Assembly (NCBI RefSeq): GCF_018449525.1
Contig: NZ_JAAVUS010000008.1
Coordinates: 62,001-126,000 of the forward strand
Direction: 5' to 3'
DNA from: Bradyrhizobium sp. dw_78
GTDB lineage: Bacteria > Pseudomonadota > Alphaproteobacteria > Rhizobiales > Xanthobacteraceae
Length of the DNA: 64,000 nucleotides
This document shows, piece after piece, positions 8,814 through 16,902 of this stretch. A program made the position numbers and the translations under genes. Position 1 is the first letter of the stretch, and each line of letters starts with the position of its first letter. A model generated the notes under the pieces. The model was not told the origin of the DNA, ran no database searches, and worked only from the letters and a program-made list of their open reading frames with translations.

Positions 8814-8839
8814 CCATTGTCCGATGTTTGGAGAAGTTC

Positions 8840-9616
8840 ATGCGTAGATTTGCTGTGATCGTTGCGGCGGTTCTCGCGCTCGGGAGTGCCGCGAAAGCGG
8901 AGACCATCCGGGTCGGCGTGAGCGCCGGTCCCCACGCCGAGATCATGGAGGTCGTCAGGCAGGTGGCGGCCGAGCGCGGCCTCGACGTCAAAATCGTCGA
9001 GTTCACGGACTATGTCATTCCGAACCAGGCGCTTGCGCTGGGAGACCTCGAAGCGAATTCGTTTCAGCACGAACCCTATCTGAAGAACCAGATAGCGAAG
9101 ACAGGCTGGAAAATCGTGAAGGTGGCCAACACGATCATCTCGCCGCAAGGGGTCTATTCGCAGAAATACAAGAATCTGGCCGACCTGCCGGAAGGCGCGC
9201 GGGTCGCGATCGCCAACGATCCGTCGAACGGCGCGCGCGGCCTGATGATCCTCGCTTTGCATGGCGTGATCAAATTGAAGGACCCGAACGACGTCGCATC
9301 GACGGTTGCCGACATCACCGAAAATCCAAAGAAGCTGCGCTTTATCGAGCTCGATGCGGCGCAGCTGCCGCGCTCGCTTCAGGATGTCGATCTGGTTTCG
9401 ATCAACAACAATTATGCGGTTCAGGCTGGGATTAACCCTGCGACCGATGCGATCGCGCATGAGAGCGCCGGCGGCCCCTGGGTCAACATTCTCGCCGTGC
9501 GCGAGCAAGACAAGGACAAGCCCTGGGTGAAGCAGCTTATCGATGCCTATCACTCCGATCCGGTGAAGGCCTTTATCGAGAAGCGTTTCAAGGGCACCTA
9601 TCTCGCAGCGTGGTGA
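8840..9616 (+). CDS. metQ: MetQ-family methionine-binding periplasmic protein
   Basis: A 258-residue MetQ/NlpA binding protein, the more canonical of the two in this window. The signal peptide is MRRFAVIVAAVLALGSAAKA, with a Sec cleavage site after AKA. There is no lipobox cysteine. Conserved features include FTDYVIPNQAL, the ligand-loop NDPSNGARGL and SINNNYAVQAG. The ATG at 8840 is chosen over an in-frame TTG at 8828 because GGAGAAG is correctly spaced before it and the signal peptide then starts cleanly. It is separated from metNI by the antisense flavoprotein gene, so it has its own promoter. It probably supplies MetNI with methionine. Confidence 0.92.
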   Translation: MRRFAVIVAAVLALGSAAKAETIRVGVSAGPHAEIMEVVRQVAAERGLDVKIVEFTDYVIPNQALALGDLEANSFQHEPYLKNQIAKTGWKIVKVANTIISPQGVYSQKYKNLADLPEGARVAIANDPSNGARGLMILALHGVIKLKDPNDVASTVADITENPKKLRFIELDAAQLPRSLQDVDLVSINNNYAVQAGINPATDAIAHESAGGPWVNILAVREQDKDKPWVKQLIDAYHSDPVKAFIEKRFKGTYLAAW

Positions 9617-10100
9617 GGCGCGTGCCGTCGCTGCCATGCAACGGATGAAGTACATGATGGCCTGCATCCGATAATGATCTTCCATGCAGCCGGCAAAATT
9701 TGACATGGACATGAAATTTCCGGAGCCATAGTTTTTTGAGGTCTCGTCCACGGGCGGGCGGCGCGCTAATGTGAGATGAAGCCAGTCGCTTTGCTCGGGA
9801 GTGGGGAGTTTCGGGTTGATCGGCCGGCGAACCAGCAACGCCGGATGAGTCTTCCCGGAACTGATCGGTTGTCGCGTGGGTGCGTGTTGACTCCACCTCC
9901 GTCGCGTAACCCACGCGACCGCCCGTGGTTATGCCTATGACAGGTAACCGAAAGCTCGGCGCGATTATGCCCTGAATTCCAGGGCCATGCGATCCGCCGC
10001 TGAAAGAATGTCGCGCGATTGGCCGAAGTCCGACTCGGGTTCTTCCAGATGCTGCCACATATCCGGCTCACAAGCGCGAAACTGCGATAGGGGGACGACA
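9617..10100. other. Intergenic region with an 11-bp inverted repeat
   Basis: No gene is convincingly supported in these 484 bases. GTCGCGTGGGT (9871-9881) and ACCCACGCGAC (9909-9919) are exact inverted repeats separated by 27 bases. They could form a long-loop hairpin in the leader of the small gene at 10101, or be two half-sites. A 61-codon minus-strand ORF (9965-10150) is weakly protein-like but overlaps the better plus-strand gene. Confidence 0.5.
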
Positions 10101-10343
10101 ATGCAGGCAGAAAGAGCTTTGCCGCGGGCCGAAGCGTCCGCGTCCGACAACGATGCCGAAATCGAGCGTCTTCATCTGGACCTGGCCAGCCTCAACAAGC
10201 AGATACGACAGCTCGAAAGCCTCAATTCGGAAAGTTCGAAGATCGAGTCGCTGAAGGCGCGGGCGCTGGTGGTGTCCCGTCAGATCGATGAGCTTCGCTG
10301 TTTGCGCGCGACTCAGGATTTGGTCGGCTTGCTGGCGAAGTGA
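10101..10343 (+). CDS. Small coiled-coil protein, function unknown
   Basis: An 80-residue protein. After about 18 polar residues it is almost entirely a predicted coiled coil: IERLHLDLASLNKQIRQLES with heptad leucines and isoleucines, continuing to LKARALVVSRQIDELR. There is no signal peptide or membrane segment. The ATG at 10101 is chosen because AGGGGGA lies seven bases before it, and the frame upstream lacks protein-like character. It stands alone, 133 bases before the sugar-acid kinase. I do not recognise a named family. Confidence 0.6.
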   Translation: MQAERALPRAEASASDNDAEIERLHLDLASLNKQIRQLESLNSESSKIESLKARALVVSRQIDELRCLRATQDLVGLLAK

Positions 10344-10476
10344 CCCCGGCAATGATGGCGGCATGGCGTTAGCTCCGATCCGCACGATGGGTGCTGTTTA
10401 TCGATTCGGGATCGTTACTTGAGGGAAGAGTTCCGGTAATAAGGGAAGCGACAGACAATTTCCCGCCCGGAATGCC

Positions 10477-11565
10477 ATGCCATCATTAAGGCTTCTGGCC
10501 GACGATTTGACCGGCGCCCTGGATACGTCCGCGGAGTTTGTCGGCGCGTTCGGCCCGTTGGATGTTCTCTGGTCCGCCGTTGCAGCTCCGGCGGAGGAGG
10601 TTAGCTTTTGTATCGACAGCGGGACGCGGGAAGCTCACGCAGAACACGCCTCTGCGGTCGTGCGTCCGCTCGCGCCGCTGCTTCATGGCGGCGGCATCGC
10701 CTACAAGAAGATCGACAGTCTGCTGCGCGGCCCCTGGGCTGCGGAAATAGCGGCGTGTCTTCAAACCGGATTCTGGGATAGCTGCATCGTCGCGCCGGCC
10801 TTCGCGCATCAGGGCCGCCGGACCCGCGCCGGCCAGCAATATGCGAGGGCATCCGACGGAAGCTGGAATGCCGTCGGCGAGAACATCATCCGGGAGCTTC
10901 GCCGGCACAATCTCGACGCGCAGCCGGGCCGCCTCGATACGGCGCTGCCGCCAGGCGTCAGCGTGTTCGACGCCGAGACCGATGACGATCTGGACCGCAT
11001 CGTCCGGATCGGCCGGAGTTACGGCGGGAAGGTGTTGTGGTGCGGCACCGGAGGACTGGCGGGTGCGCTGGCACGCGGCACCGAAGTCAGCGCGTCCAGA
11101 CAGCTCAAGAGGCCGCTGCTCGGCGTGTTCGGTTCGGATCACGCCACGACCGATGCCCAACTGGCGATGTGCCGGAGCGTGGTGGTACAAGGGACGGGCG
11201 GCCGGACGGAGATCGATCAGGTCAGGCGCGGACTGGACGATGGCGTCGCGCTGGTGAAGTTGGAGGCGCCCGAGGCGAGTTCCAGGGCGGAAGCGGCGCA
11301 ATTTTTTGAACAGGAAATCATAAGACTAAGCTTGGCGATCGATCCGCCCGGTACGTTGATGATCGCCGGTGGCGAGACCCTGAAGGCGCAATGTCTTGCC
11401 GTCGGAGCCCGCGCGCTGAAAGTTCTGGGACGATTGGAGCCCGGCGTGCCCAGATCCGTGCTACAGGGCGGAGCCTGGGCGGGCGTTGATGTGATATCGA
11501 AATCGGGTGCGTTCGGGCCGCCCGATTTGGGGTGGAAGCTGCTGAACGAAAACAAGTTGATCTAG
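10477..11565 (+). CDS. Four-carbon acid sugar kinase family protein (DUF1537)
   Basis: A member of the DUF1537 family, ATP-dependent kinases that phosphorylate four-carbon sugar acids such as D-threonate, D-erythronate or 3-oxo-tetronates. The N-terminal substrate domain begins with ADDLTGALDT at residues 8-17. The C-terminal nucleotide-binding domain includes TLMIAGGETLKAQC and the ending SGAFGPPD. At 362 residues it is shorter than the common length of about 420. Eighty-three bases downstream on the same strand is a PdxA2-type dehydrogenase, the established next enzyme in D-threonate and D-erythronate degradation to dihydroxyacetone phosphate. The exact substrate is not readable. Its TAG stop is directly followed by a dispersed palindromic repeat. 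Confidence 0.86.
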   Translation: MPSLRLLADDLTGALDTSAEFVGAFGPLDVLWSAVAAPAEEVSFCIDSGTREAHAEHASAVVRPLAPLLHGGGIAYKKIDSLLRGPWAAEIAACLQTGFWDSCIVAPAFAHQGRRTRAGQQYARASDGSWNAVGENIIRELRRHNLDAQPGRLDTALPPGVSVFDAETDDDLDRIVRIGRSYGGKVLWCGTGGLAGALARGTEVSASRQLKRPLLGVFGSDHATTDAQLAMCRSVVVQGTGGRTEIDQVRRGLDDGVALVKLEAPEASSRAEAAQFFEQEIIRLSLAIDPPGTLMIAGGETLKAQCLAVGARALKVLGRLEPGVPRSVLQGGAWAGVDVISKSGAFGPPDLGWKLLNENKLI

Positions 11566-11612
11566 AGCATGATCCGGAAAAGTGGGCACCGGTTTTCCGA
11601 AAAGATCATGCT
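11563..11612. repeat. Palindromic GCATGATCCGG repeat, copy 1
   Basis: The element begins with the TAG stop of the kinase gene and runs AGCATGATCCGGAAAAGTGG ... ending AAAGATCATGCT. Its outer arms AGCATGATC and GATCATGCT are exact inverted repeats, and the inner CCGGAAAA and TTTTCCGA blocks also pair. A second well-preserved copy is at 55213-55260. This is a non-coding repeat family typical of Bradyrhizobium-type genomes. Confidence 0.85.
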
Positions 11613-11648
11613 AAAATAGAAAGTCATCCTGCTCTAGGGAACAACGCC

Positions 11649-12671
11649 ATGCCGAAGCGACATCTCGCGATCACGATGGGAGATCCGGCCGGCATCGGTC
11701 CCGAGATCATCTTGAAAGCCTGCGCGCGGTTGCGCGACCGTCTCGAAACGTCGGATCTCAAGCTCCTGATCATCGGCAGCGGCCGGGCCCTGCAACAGGC
11801 CGAGCGCCAGCTCGCCGCCGGCATCAACATCGCGCCCGTCGGCGTCGATGACGCGGACTGGCCCAATCTGGCTTTTCTGCAAGCCGACGACGAGAGCGAA
11901 GCGATCCAGCCCGGCATATTGTCCGCCGATGGCGGCCGCTTCGCCTACAAGGCGGTCGAGCAGGGCGTCCGTCTCGCTTTGTCGGGCCGGGTCGGCGGCA
12001 TCGTGACCGCGCCGCTCAACAAGGAGGCGCTCAACAAGGCCGGCTACCATTATCCCGGCCATACCGAGATGCTGGCGGAGTTAACCGGCGTCCGTGGCTC
12101 CGTCATGCTGCTGGCCCACGGCAACATGCGCGTCAGCCACGTCTCGACCCACGTTGCCTTGCAGGACGTTCCGTCCCGCCTGACGCCGGAGCGTCTGCGT
12201 CACGTCGTCGACCTGACCCATAAGGCGCTGCGCGGAATCGGAATTGCGAATCCGAAAATCGCGGTGGCCGCGCTCAATCCCCATGCCGGCGAGGGCGGAT
12301 TGTTCGGCCGGCAGGACATCGAGGTGTCGCAGCCGGTGATCGAAAAACTGGTCGCCGACGGCCTTGATGTCGTCGGTCCCGTCCCCGGCGATACCGTCTT
12401 CGTGAAGCTGCGCGCGGGACAATACGATGCCGTGGTCGCGATGTATCACGATCAGGGGCACATCCCGGTCAAGCTCCTGGGTTTCGAAGTCGATCCCGCA
12501 ACCGGCAAGTGGCAGGAGCTTTCCGGCGTCAACATCACGCTCGGCCTGCCGATCATCCGCACCTCGGTCGATCACGGCACGGCGTTCGATATCGCAGGCC
12601 AGGGCATCGCCAACGAGCGTAGCATGATCGAGGCGATCGAATATGCCGAGCGCCTTGCCGGCAATGTGTGA
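11649..12671 (+). CDS. pdxA2: PdxA-family 4-phospho-sugar-acid dehydrogenase (PdxA2 type)
   Basis: A 340-residue NAD-dependent, metal-dependent dehydrogenase of the PdxA family. Visible features are MGDPAGIGPEI at 10-20, GIVTAPLNKEALN near 117, the metal-ligand histidine in PGHTE at about 138, the second in AMYHDQGHIP, and the third in SVDHGTAFDIAG. True PdxA oxidises 4-phosphohydroxythreonine in pyridoxal phosphate synthesis. The PdxA2 branch acts on D-threonate or D-erythronate 4-phosphate to give dihydroxyacetone phosphate and CO2. Pairing with the DUF1537 kinase, and the absence of ksgA or surA neighbours, points to PdxA2. The ATG at 11649 follows the repeat and starts the conserved N-terminus. 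Confidence 0.88.
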   Translation: MPKRHLAITMGDPAGIGPEIILKACARLRDRLETSDLKLLIIGSGRALQQAERQLAAGINIAPVGVDDADWPNLAFLQADDESEAIQPGILSADGGRFAYKAVEQGVRLALSGRVGGIVTAPLNKEALNKAGYHYPGHTEMLAELTGVRGSVMLLAHGNMRVSHVSTHVALQDVPSRLTPERLRHVVDLTHKALRGIGIANPKIAVAALNPHAGEGGLFGRQDIEVSQPVIEKLVADGLDVVGPVPGDTVFVKLRAGQYDAVVAMYHDQGHIPVKLLGFEVDPATGKWQELSGVNITLGLPIIRTSVDHGTAFDIAGQGIANERSMIEAIEYAERLAGNV

Positions 12672-12743
12672 GCGAGTTTCCGGAATTGCAGCCGCCGGGA
12701 TAGGTAAACTTCTCCAGCTACCCAGGTCGATGACGTCAAGTCG

Positions 12744-13265
12744 CTAACCGGCGCTGACTTTTTCCAATAGCGCCAGCAGGCCGCGCAGGATGGCGAGCGG
12801 CGGCGGTGGACAGCCGGGGATATGGAGATCGACCGGCACGACGGCCGATACGCCGCCGACGACGGCATAGCTGCCGGCAAAGCAGCCGCCGTCCAGCGCG
12901 CAGTCGCCCGCGGCGATGACCCATTTCGGATCGGGGGTGGCGTTATAGGTGCGCTCCAGCGCCATCCGCATGTTTTTCGTCACCGGGCCGGTCACCAGCA
13001 ACACGTCGGCGTGGCGCGGCGAGGCGACGAAGCGCAGGCCGAACCGCTCCAGATCGTAATAGGCGTTGCCGAGCGCCTGGATTTCCAGTTCGCAGCCATT
13101 GCAGGAGCCGGCATCGACCTCGCGGATCGAGAGCGAGCGGCCGAGCCGGCGCCGCGTGACGCGCGCCAGCGACGCGCCGAGTTCGGCGAGCGCCTTGTCG
13201 TCGGCGGAAGGGGCGGCTTCCGTCAGCGGCATCTGGACGAGACTCTGGAACAGCAGTTTGCGCAT
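12744..13265 (-). CDS. NuoB-like [4Fe-4S] small subunit of hydrogenase-like complex
   Basis: A 173-residue subunit homologous to NuoB and hydrogenase small subunits (HycG/HyfI), which carry the cluster nearest the catalytic or quinone site. The cluster cysteines are present: SCNGCE at about 54-59, GDCALDGGC at 121-128 and IPGCPPPP near 152. It is the last gene of the minus-strand operon and starts one base after the large-subunit stop, so the two are surely co-translated. It would sit on the cytoplasmic face, docked on the NuoH-like membrane subunit. With an intact cluster but no recognisable ferredoxin-like partner in the operon, its electron donor is unknown. Confidence 0.9.
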   Translation of the reverse strand: MRKLLFQSLVQMPLTEAAPSADDKALAELGASLARVTRRRLGRSLSIREVDAGSCNGCELEIQALGNAYYDLERFGLRFVASPRHADVLLVTGPVTKNMRMALERTYNATPDPKWVIAAGDCALDGGCFAGSYAVVGGVSAVVPVDLHIPGCPPPPLAILRGLLALLEKVSAG

Positions 13266-13266
13266 G

Positions 13267-14781
13267 TTAGAGGTCGTGACCTGAATAGGAGCAGTTGAAG
13301 GATTTGTTGCAAAGGGGAAAGTCGGCGACGATATTGCCTTCGATCGCGGCTTCCAGCAGCGGCCACTGGAGCCAGGACGGATCGCGCAAATGGCAGCGTG
13401 CGACGGTCCCGTCCGGATGAAGGCTGAGCCAGACCAGGATGTCGCCGCGGAAACCTTCGACCAGCGCCATGCCCTCGCAGGCTTTGCCGGCGGCCGGCAG
13501 ATTGCTCCGTATCGAACCTTCCGGCATCCGGTCCAGCAATTGGGTGACGAGCGCGAGACTCTGTTCGATCTCGCGGATCCTGATCCACACCCGCGCATTG
13601 ACGTCGCCGGCGTCGAGCAGGGGCACGTCGAAGGCGAGACTGTCGTAGGGCGCATAGGGCAGATTCTTGCGCGCATCGAACGCGCGGCCCGACGCCCGGC
13701 CGATGAATCCGCCGGCCGCATATTGCCGTACCAGTTCGGTGGTCACGATGCCGGTCGAAACCGTCCGGTCCTGCAGCGAGGCCGTGTTGTCATAGAGATC
13801 GACCAGCGCGGGGAAGCGCGCGGCGATGTCGGCGACAAGCGCGCGCAGCGTCGTGAAATCATCCGAACTGATATCGCCGGTGACGCCGCCCGGCTGGATC
13901 CGGTCGCGCATCAGCCGGTGGCCGAACACATCGTTCGCGATGCGTAGCACCTTCTCGCGCAGCACGCCGCAATGGGCCAGCATCAGCGCGAAGGCGGCGT
14001 CGTTGCAGATCGCGCCGAAATCGCCGAGATGATTGGCGAGCCGTTCCAGTTCAGCCATCAGCGCGCGGAGGTAGATGGCGCGCGGCGGCACGTCGATTTG
14101 AAGCGCGCTTTCCGCCGCCCGTGCAAACGCCAGTCCGTAAGCGACGGTGCTGTCGCCCGAGGTTCGCGCGGCGAGCCGGGATGCAGCGGCGATCGTCGCA
14201 CCCGTCATCAATCCTTCGATGCCCTTGTGGACGTAGCCGAACCGCTGTTCGAGCCGCACCACCGTCTCGCCATTGGCGGTGAAACGGAAATGGCCGGGCT
14301 CGATGATGCCGGCATGGACCGGGCCGACGGGGATCTGGTGCAGCCCCGGTCCTTCCGCGGGCAAGAAGGCGTAGGTTTTTTCGATCGGCACCGATGAAGG
14401 TTTCGTAGCCAGCGGATGCCGCAGATCCCAGTTGCCGTGATCGAGCCAGGAGCGGGGATCGGGCAAACCGTCCGGCTCCAGTCCGAACAGGTCGCGGATC
14501 GTCCGTTCGGGCCGCAGCGCCGGAGGATGGTGCAGGCCGACCGAAGGATACCGGCCGCTCGCGCCGTCGAGGCTGAGAACAGCGATCTCGCCGTCCGTCG
14601 CGTCGAGCAGCGCCATGTGGACACAAGCCGGCTCGCCCCACAGGCCGAGCAGATTCCATTGGCCCGCGGCAAGTCCGGCGATCGCACCGGCCCAGGTTTC
14701 CGCCGTGACGACGGCGCGCGGCCAGGGCCGGTGGTTTTGGGCCATCGTCCCCTTGCCGATGAGTGTTTTGATGCCTGCCAT
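13267..14781 (-). CDS. HyfG/NuoD-like large subunit lacking Ni-Fe ligands
   Basis: A 504-residue fusion: an N-terminal NuoC-like part (about 1-145) joined to a NuoD/hydrogenase large-subunit-like part, the layout of HycE and HyfG. The domain begins around HFRFTANGETVVRLEQRFGY and HKGIEG. Group 4 hydrogenases have RxCGxC here; this protein has RTSGDS (residues 206-211), so both N-terminal nickel ligands are serines. Near the C-terminus it has FPLCNKSFNC instead of DPCxxC. A working Ni-Fe site is therefore unlikely, and no hydrogenase maturation genes are nearby. The ATG at 14781 is four bases after the HyfF stop; a second possible ATG lies 12 codons on. Function beyond a complex I-like module is unknown. 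Confidence 0.88.
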   Translation of the reverse strand: MAGIKTLIGKGTMAQNHRPWPRAVVTAETWAGAIAGLAAGQWNLLGLWGEPACVHMALLDATDGEIAVLSLDGASGRYPSVGLHHPPALRPERTIRDLFGLEPDGLPDPRSWLDHGNWDLRHPLATKPSSVPIEKTYAFLPAEGPGLHQIPVGPVHAGIIEPGHFRFTANGETVVRLEQRFGYVHKGIEGLMTGATIAAASRLAARTSGDSTVAYGLAFARAAESALQIDVPPRAIYLRALMAELERLANHLGDFGAICNDAAFALMLAHCGVLREKVLRIANDVFGHRLMRDRIQPGGVTGDISSDDFTTLRALVADIAARFPALVDLYDNTASLQDRTVSTGIVTTELVRQYAAGGFIGRASGRAFDARKNLPYAPYDSLAFDVPLLDAGDVNARVWIRIREIEQSLALVTQLLDRMPEGSIRSNLPAAGKACEGMALVEGFRGDILVWLSLHPDGTVARCHLRDPSWLQWPLLEAAIEGNIVADFPLCNKSFNCSYSGHDL

Positions 14782-14785
14782 CGCG

Positions 14786-16237
14786 CTACCCCAGGATCTC
14801 GGCGACATGCCGGAACCACACCACCAAAGTCGGCGGCAGGAAAACGCCGGCCACGAGCACGAGGCCGAAATGGACGATCATCGGCACATAGGAGGCGTCG
14901 GACGGCGCGGTGCTGCCGGTGGGATCGCTGAAGGCGATGCCGTTCAGATGATAGAACAGCGCGCCGAGCGCGAGGACAATGCCGAGCACCAGCGGAATCG
15001 CCAGCCACGGTTCGCGCGCGAAGGTCGAGCTCACCACCAGAAATTCGCTCATGAAGACGCCGAACGGCGGCAGCCCGGCGATGGCGACGACCCCGATCAC
15101 GAGGCTCCAGCCGAGCCAGGGATGGGTCTGCGTCAGGCCGCGGATCTCCGCGATCTTCTGCGTGCCCTTGATCTGCGTGACATGGCCGACGGCGAAGAAG
15201 ATGCCCGATTTGGTCAGGCTGTGCATCGCCATATGCAGCAGGCCGGCAAAATTCGCGACCGGTCCGCCCATGCCGAAAGCGAAGGTGATGATCCCCATAT
15301 GCTCGATCGAGGAATAGGCGAACAGGCGTTTGATGTCGCGCCGCCGGTAGAGCATGAGGGCGGCGAACACCAGCGACACCAGGCCGAGCGTCATCATCAG
15401 CGGCCCGGGCGCAACGGATCCGAGATTGGCGGCCAGCAGGATCTTGAACCGCAGCACCGCATAGAGCGCGACGTTGAGCAGCAGGCCGGACAGCACCGCC
15501 GAGATCGGCGTCGGGCCTTCGGCATGGGCATCCGGCAGCCAGGCATGCAGCGGTGCCAGGCCCACCTTGGTGCCGTAGCCGAGCAGCAGGAACACGAAGG
15601 CGACGTTGATCAGGGCCGGATCGAAATGCGAGGCCTGCGTGACCAGCACGGTCCACACCATGCCGTCGACGCCTTCACCGACGACCGGCAGCGCGGCCAT
15701 GTAGACGAGGATGGTGCCGAACAGCGCCAGCCCGATGCCGACGCTGCCGAGGATGAAATATTTCCAGGCGGCTTCCAGCGCCTCATGGGTGCGGTAGATG
15801 CCGACCATCAGCACCGTCGTCAGCGTCGCCAGTTCGATCCCGACCCACATCAGGCCGATATTGTTGGCGGTGAGCGCGAGGTTCATGCCGCCCATCATCA
15901 CCTGGTACATGGCGTGATAGAACCGCAGATAGGTCGGCGTCAGCCGTCCGGTTTCCAGCTCATGCCCGATATAGCTCGCCGAGAAGACGCTGGTGGTGAA
16001 GCCGACGAAGGTGTTGAGCACGATGAAAACGACGTTGAGGTCGTCGACGAACAGATATTGCCCCGGCGCCGGCCGGGCCACGAAGAACAGCGAAAGCGAT
16101 GCGGCGAAGGTCAGTCCCGACGCCAGCATGTTGAGGCGGGAGGAGAGGCGATAATCGGGCAGCAGCGCAAGTACCGCCGCCGCGACAACGGGAATGACGA
16201 GAACCAGCGCAATGCTGGTGGAGGCCGAAAAAATCAT
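14786..16237 (-). CDS. hyfF: HyfF-like proton-translocating membrane subunit (NuoL/M/N family)
   Basis: An antiporter-like membrane subunit of 483 residues with about 14 hydrophobic helices. Charged residues used for proton transfer in this family are visible: the glutamate in MWVGIELATL, and the lysine in GYGTKVGLAPLHAWLPDAH. The position that often carries the next lysine is an asparagine, in GLLLNVALYA. Start and stop overlap hyfE as ATGA (4 bases), showing tight coupling. The start at 16237 (MIFSASTSIALV) is chosen because the frame upstream is an arginine-rich shadow of hyfE. It should form part of the membrane arm that pumps protons or sodium. Confidence 0.93.
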   Translation of the reverse strand: MIFSASTSIALVLVIPVVAAAVLALLPDYRLSSRLNMLASGLTFAASLSLFFVARPAPGQYLFVDDLNVVFIVLNTFVGFTTSVFSASYIGHELETGRLTPTYLRFYHAMYQVMMGGMNLALTANNIGLMWVGIELATLTTVLMVGIYRTHEALEAAWKYFILGSVGIGLALFGTILVYMAALPVVGEGVDGMVWTVLVTQASHFDPALINVAFVFLLLGYGTKVGLAPLHAWLPDAHAEGPTPISAVLSGLLLNVALYAVLRFKILLAANLGSVAPGPLMMTLGLVSLVFAALMLYRRRDIKRLFAYSSIEHMGIITFAFGMGGPVANFAGLLHMAMHSLTKSGIFFAVGHVTQIKGTQKIAEIRGLTQTHPWLGWSLVIGVVAIAGLPPFGVFMSEFLVVSSTFAREPWLAIPLVLGIVLALGALFYHLNGIAFSDPTGSTAPSDASYVPMIVHFGLVLVAGVFLPPTLVVWFRHVAEILG

Positions 16238-16899
16238 CGGCGTTCTCCGCGAAAGCGATCGAGTGCCTCGATGTCGACGGTGTCGAAGCGCTCGCGTATC
16301 CGGAACAGGAACACGCCGATGACGAAGAAGGCGATCAGAACCGAAAAGGCGACGCTGATCTCGACCACCAGCGGCATGCCGCGCGCGCCGGTGCCGGCGA
16401 ACACCAGCCCGTTTTCCAGCGACATGAAGCCCACGACCTGGCTCACGGCGTTGCGCCGCGTCACCATCATCAACAGGCCGAGCAGCACCACCGAGAGCGC
16501 GAAGGCGAGATCCTCGCGCGCCAGCGGATCGGCGGTGGGCGTCACCTTCAGCATCACCGTCATCGACAGTGCGACGAGGCCCATGCCCGCAAGCATGGTG
16601 GTGCCCGAGCCGATCACCGTTTCGATCTCGCGGTGGATGCCGAGGCGCTGGATGATCCGGTGCAGGCCGACCGGAACGATGATCGCCTTGAAGACGAGGG
16701 CGATCAGCGCCGTGATATAGAGATGCGGCGCGTGCTGGACGCTGGCCTGCCACGCCACCGATAGGGCCAGCAGCACCGCCTGCAGCGCGAAGGCATTGAG
16801 CAGCGCATAGAGCCGGTGTTGCGTGATCATCAGGAAACTGACGAGCACCAGCCCGCCGCCCAACAGATGCGCCACATCGAATGTCAGTCCGTGCCCCAT
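16234..16899 (-). CDS. hyfE: HyfE-like hydrogenase-4 membrane subunit (NuoK-related)
   Basis: A 221-residue integral membrane protein of the HyfE family, whose C-terminal half is related to NuoK. Six or more hydrophobic segments are visible. SLENGLVFAGTGARGMPLVVE carries the glutamates expected in the NuoK-like proton path. The C-terminus FDTVDIEALDRFRGERR is soluble and charged. It lies three bases after the HyfC stop and overlaps hyfF by four bases. HyfE subunits occur only in hydrogenase-4-type and related complexes, not in ordinary respiratory complex I. That identifies the operon type independently of the catalytic subunits. Confidence 0.92.
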   Translation of the reverse strand: MGHGLTFDVAHLLGGGLVLVSFLMITQHRLYALLNAFALQAVLLALSVAWQASVQHAPHLYITALIALVFKAIIVPVGLHRIIQRLGIHREIETVIGSGTTMLAGMGLVALSMTVMLKVTPTADPLAREDLAFALSVVLLGLLMMVTRRNAVSQVVGFMSLENGLVFAGTGARGMPLVVEISVAFSVLIAFFVIGVFLFRIRERFDTVDIEALDRFRGERR

Positions 16900-16902
16900 C
16901 GT

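Larger units (their letters stand above)
8371..8839. other. Intergenic region upstream of second metQ
   Basis: About 470 bases between the divergent flavoprotein and metQ genes. No gene is supported: the ORFs on both strands are shadows. At 8398-8436 there is a degenerate copy of the TGATCCGGA...GTTAGCGCAAAGTGG repeat, also found at 30592. A stem-loop lies at 8777-8813 next to metQ. Confidence 0.6.

Noticed and set aside
9965..10150. 61-codon minus-strand ORF (ending SAADRMALEFRA)
   Set aside because: Mildly protein-like, but it overlaps the start of the better-supported plus-strand coiled-coil gene and has no clear ribosome site.
13267..14781. Calling the large subunit a functional formate hydrogenlyase/hydrogenase
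   Set aside because: Both N-terminal nickel-ligand cysteines are replaced (SGDS) and the C-terminal pair is altered; no maturation genes are nearby.
14615..16720. A 701-codon plus-strand frame across hyfF and hyfE
   Set aside because: A shadow of real membrane-protein genes. Its product is extremely charged (many RHQDE runs) with no fold, whereas the minus-strand frames match known families over their full length.
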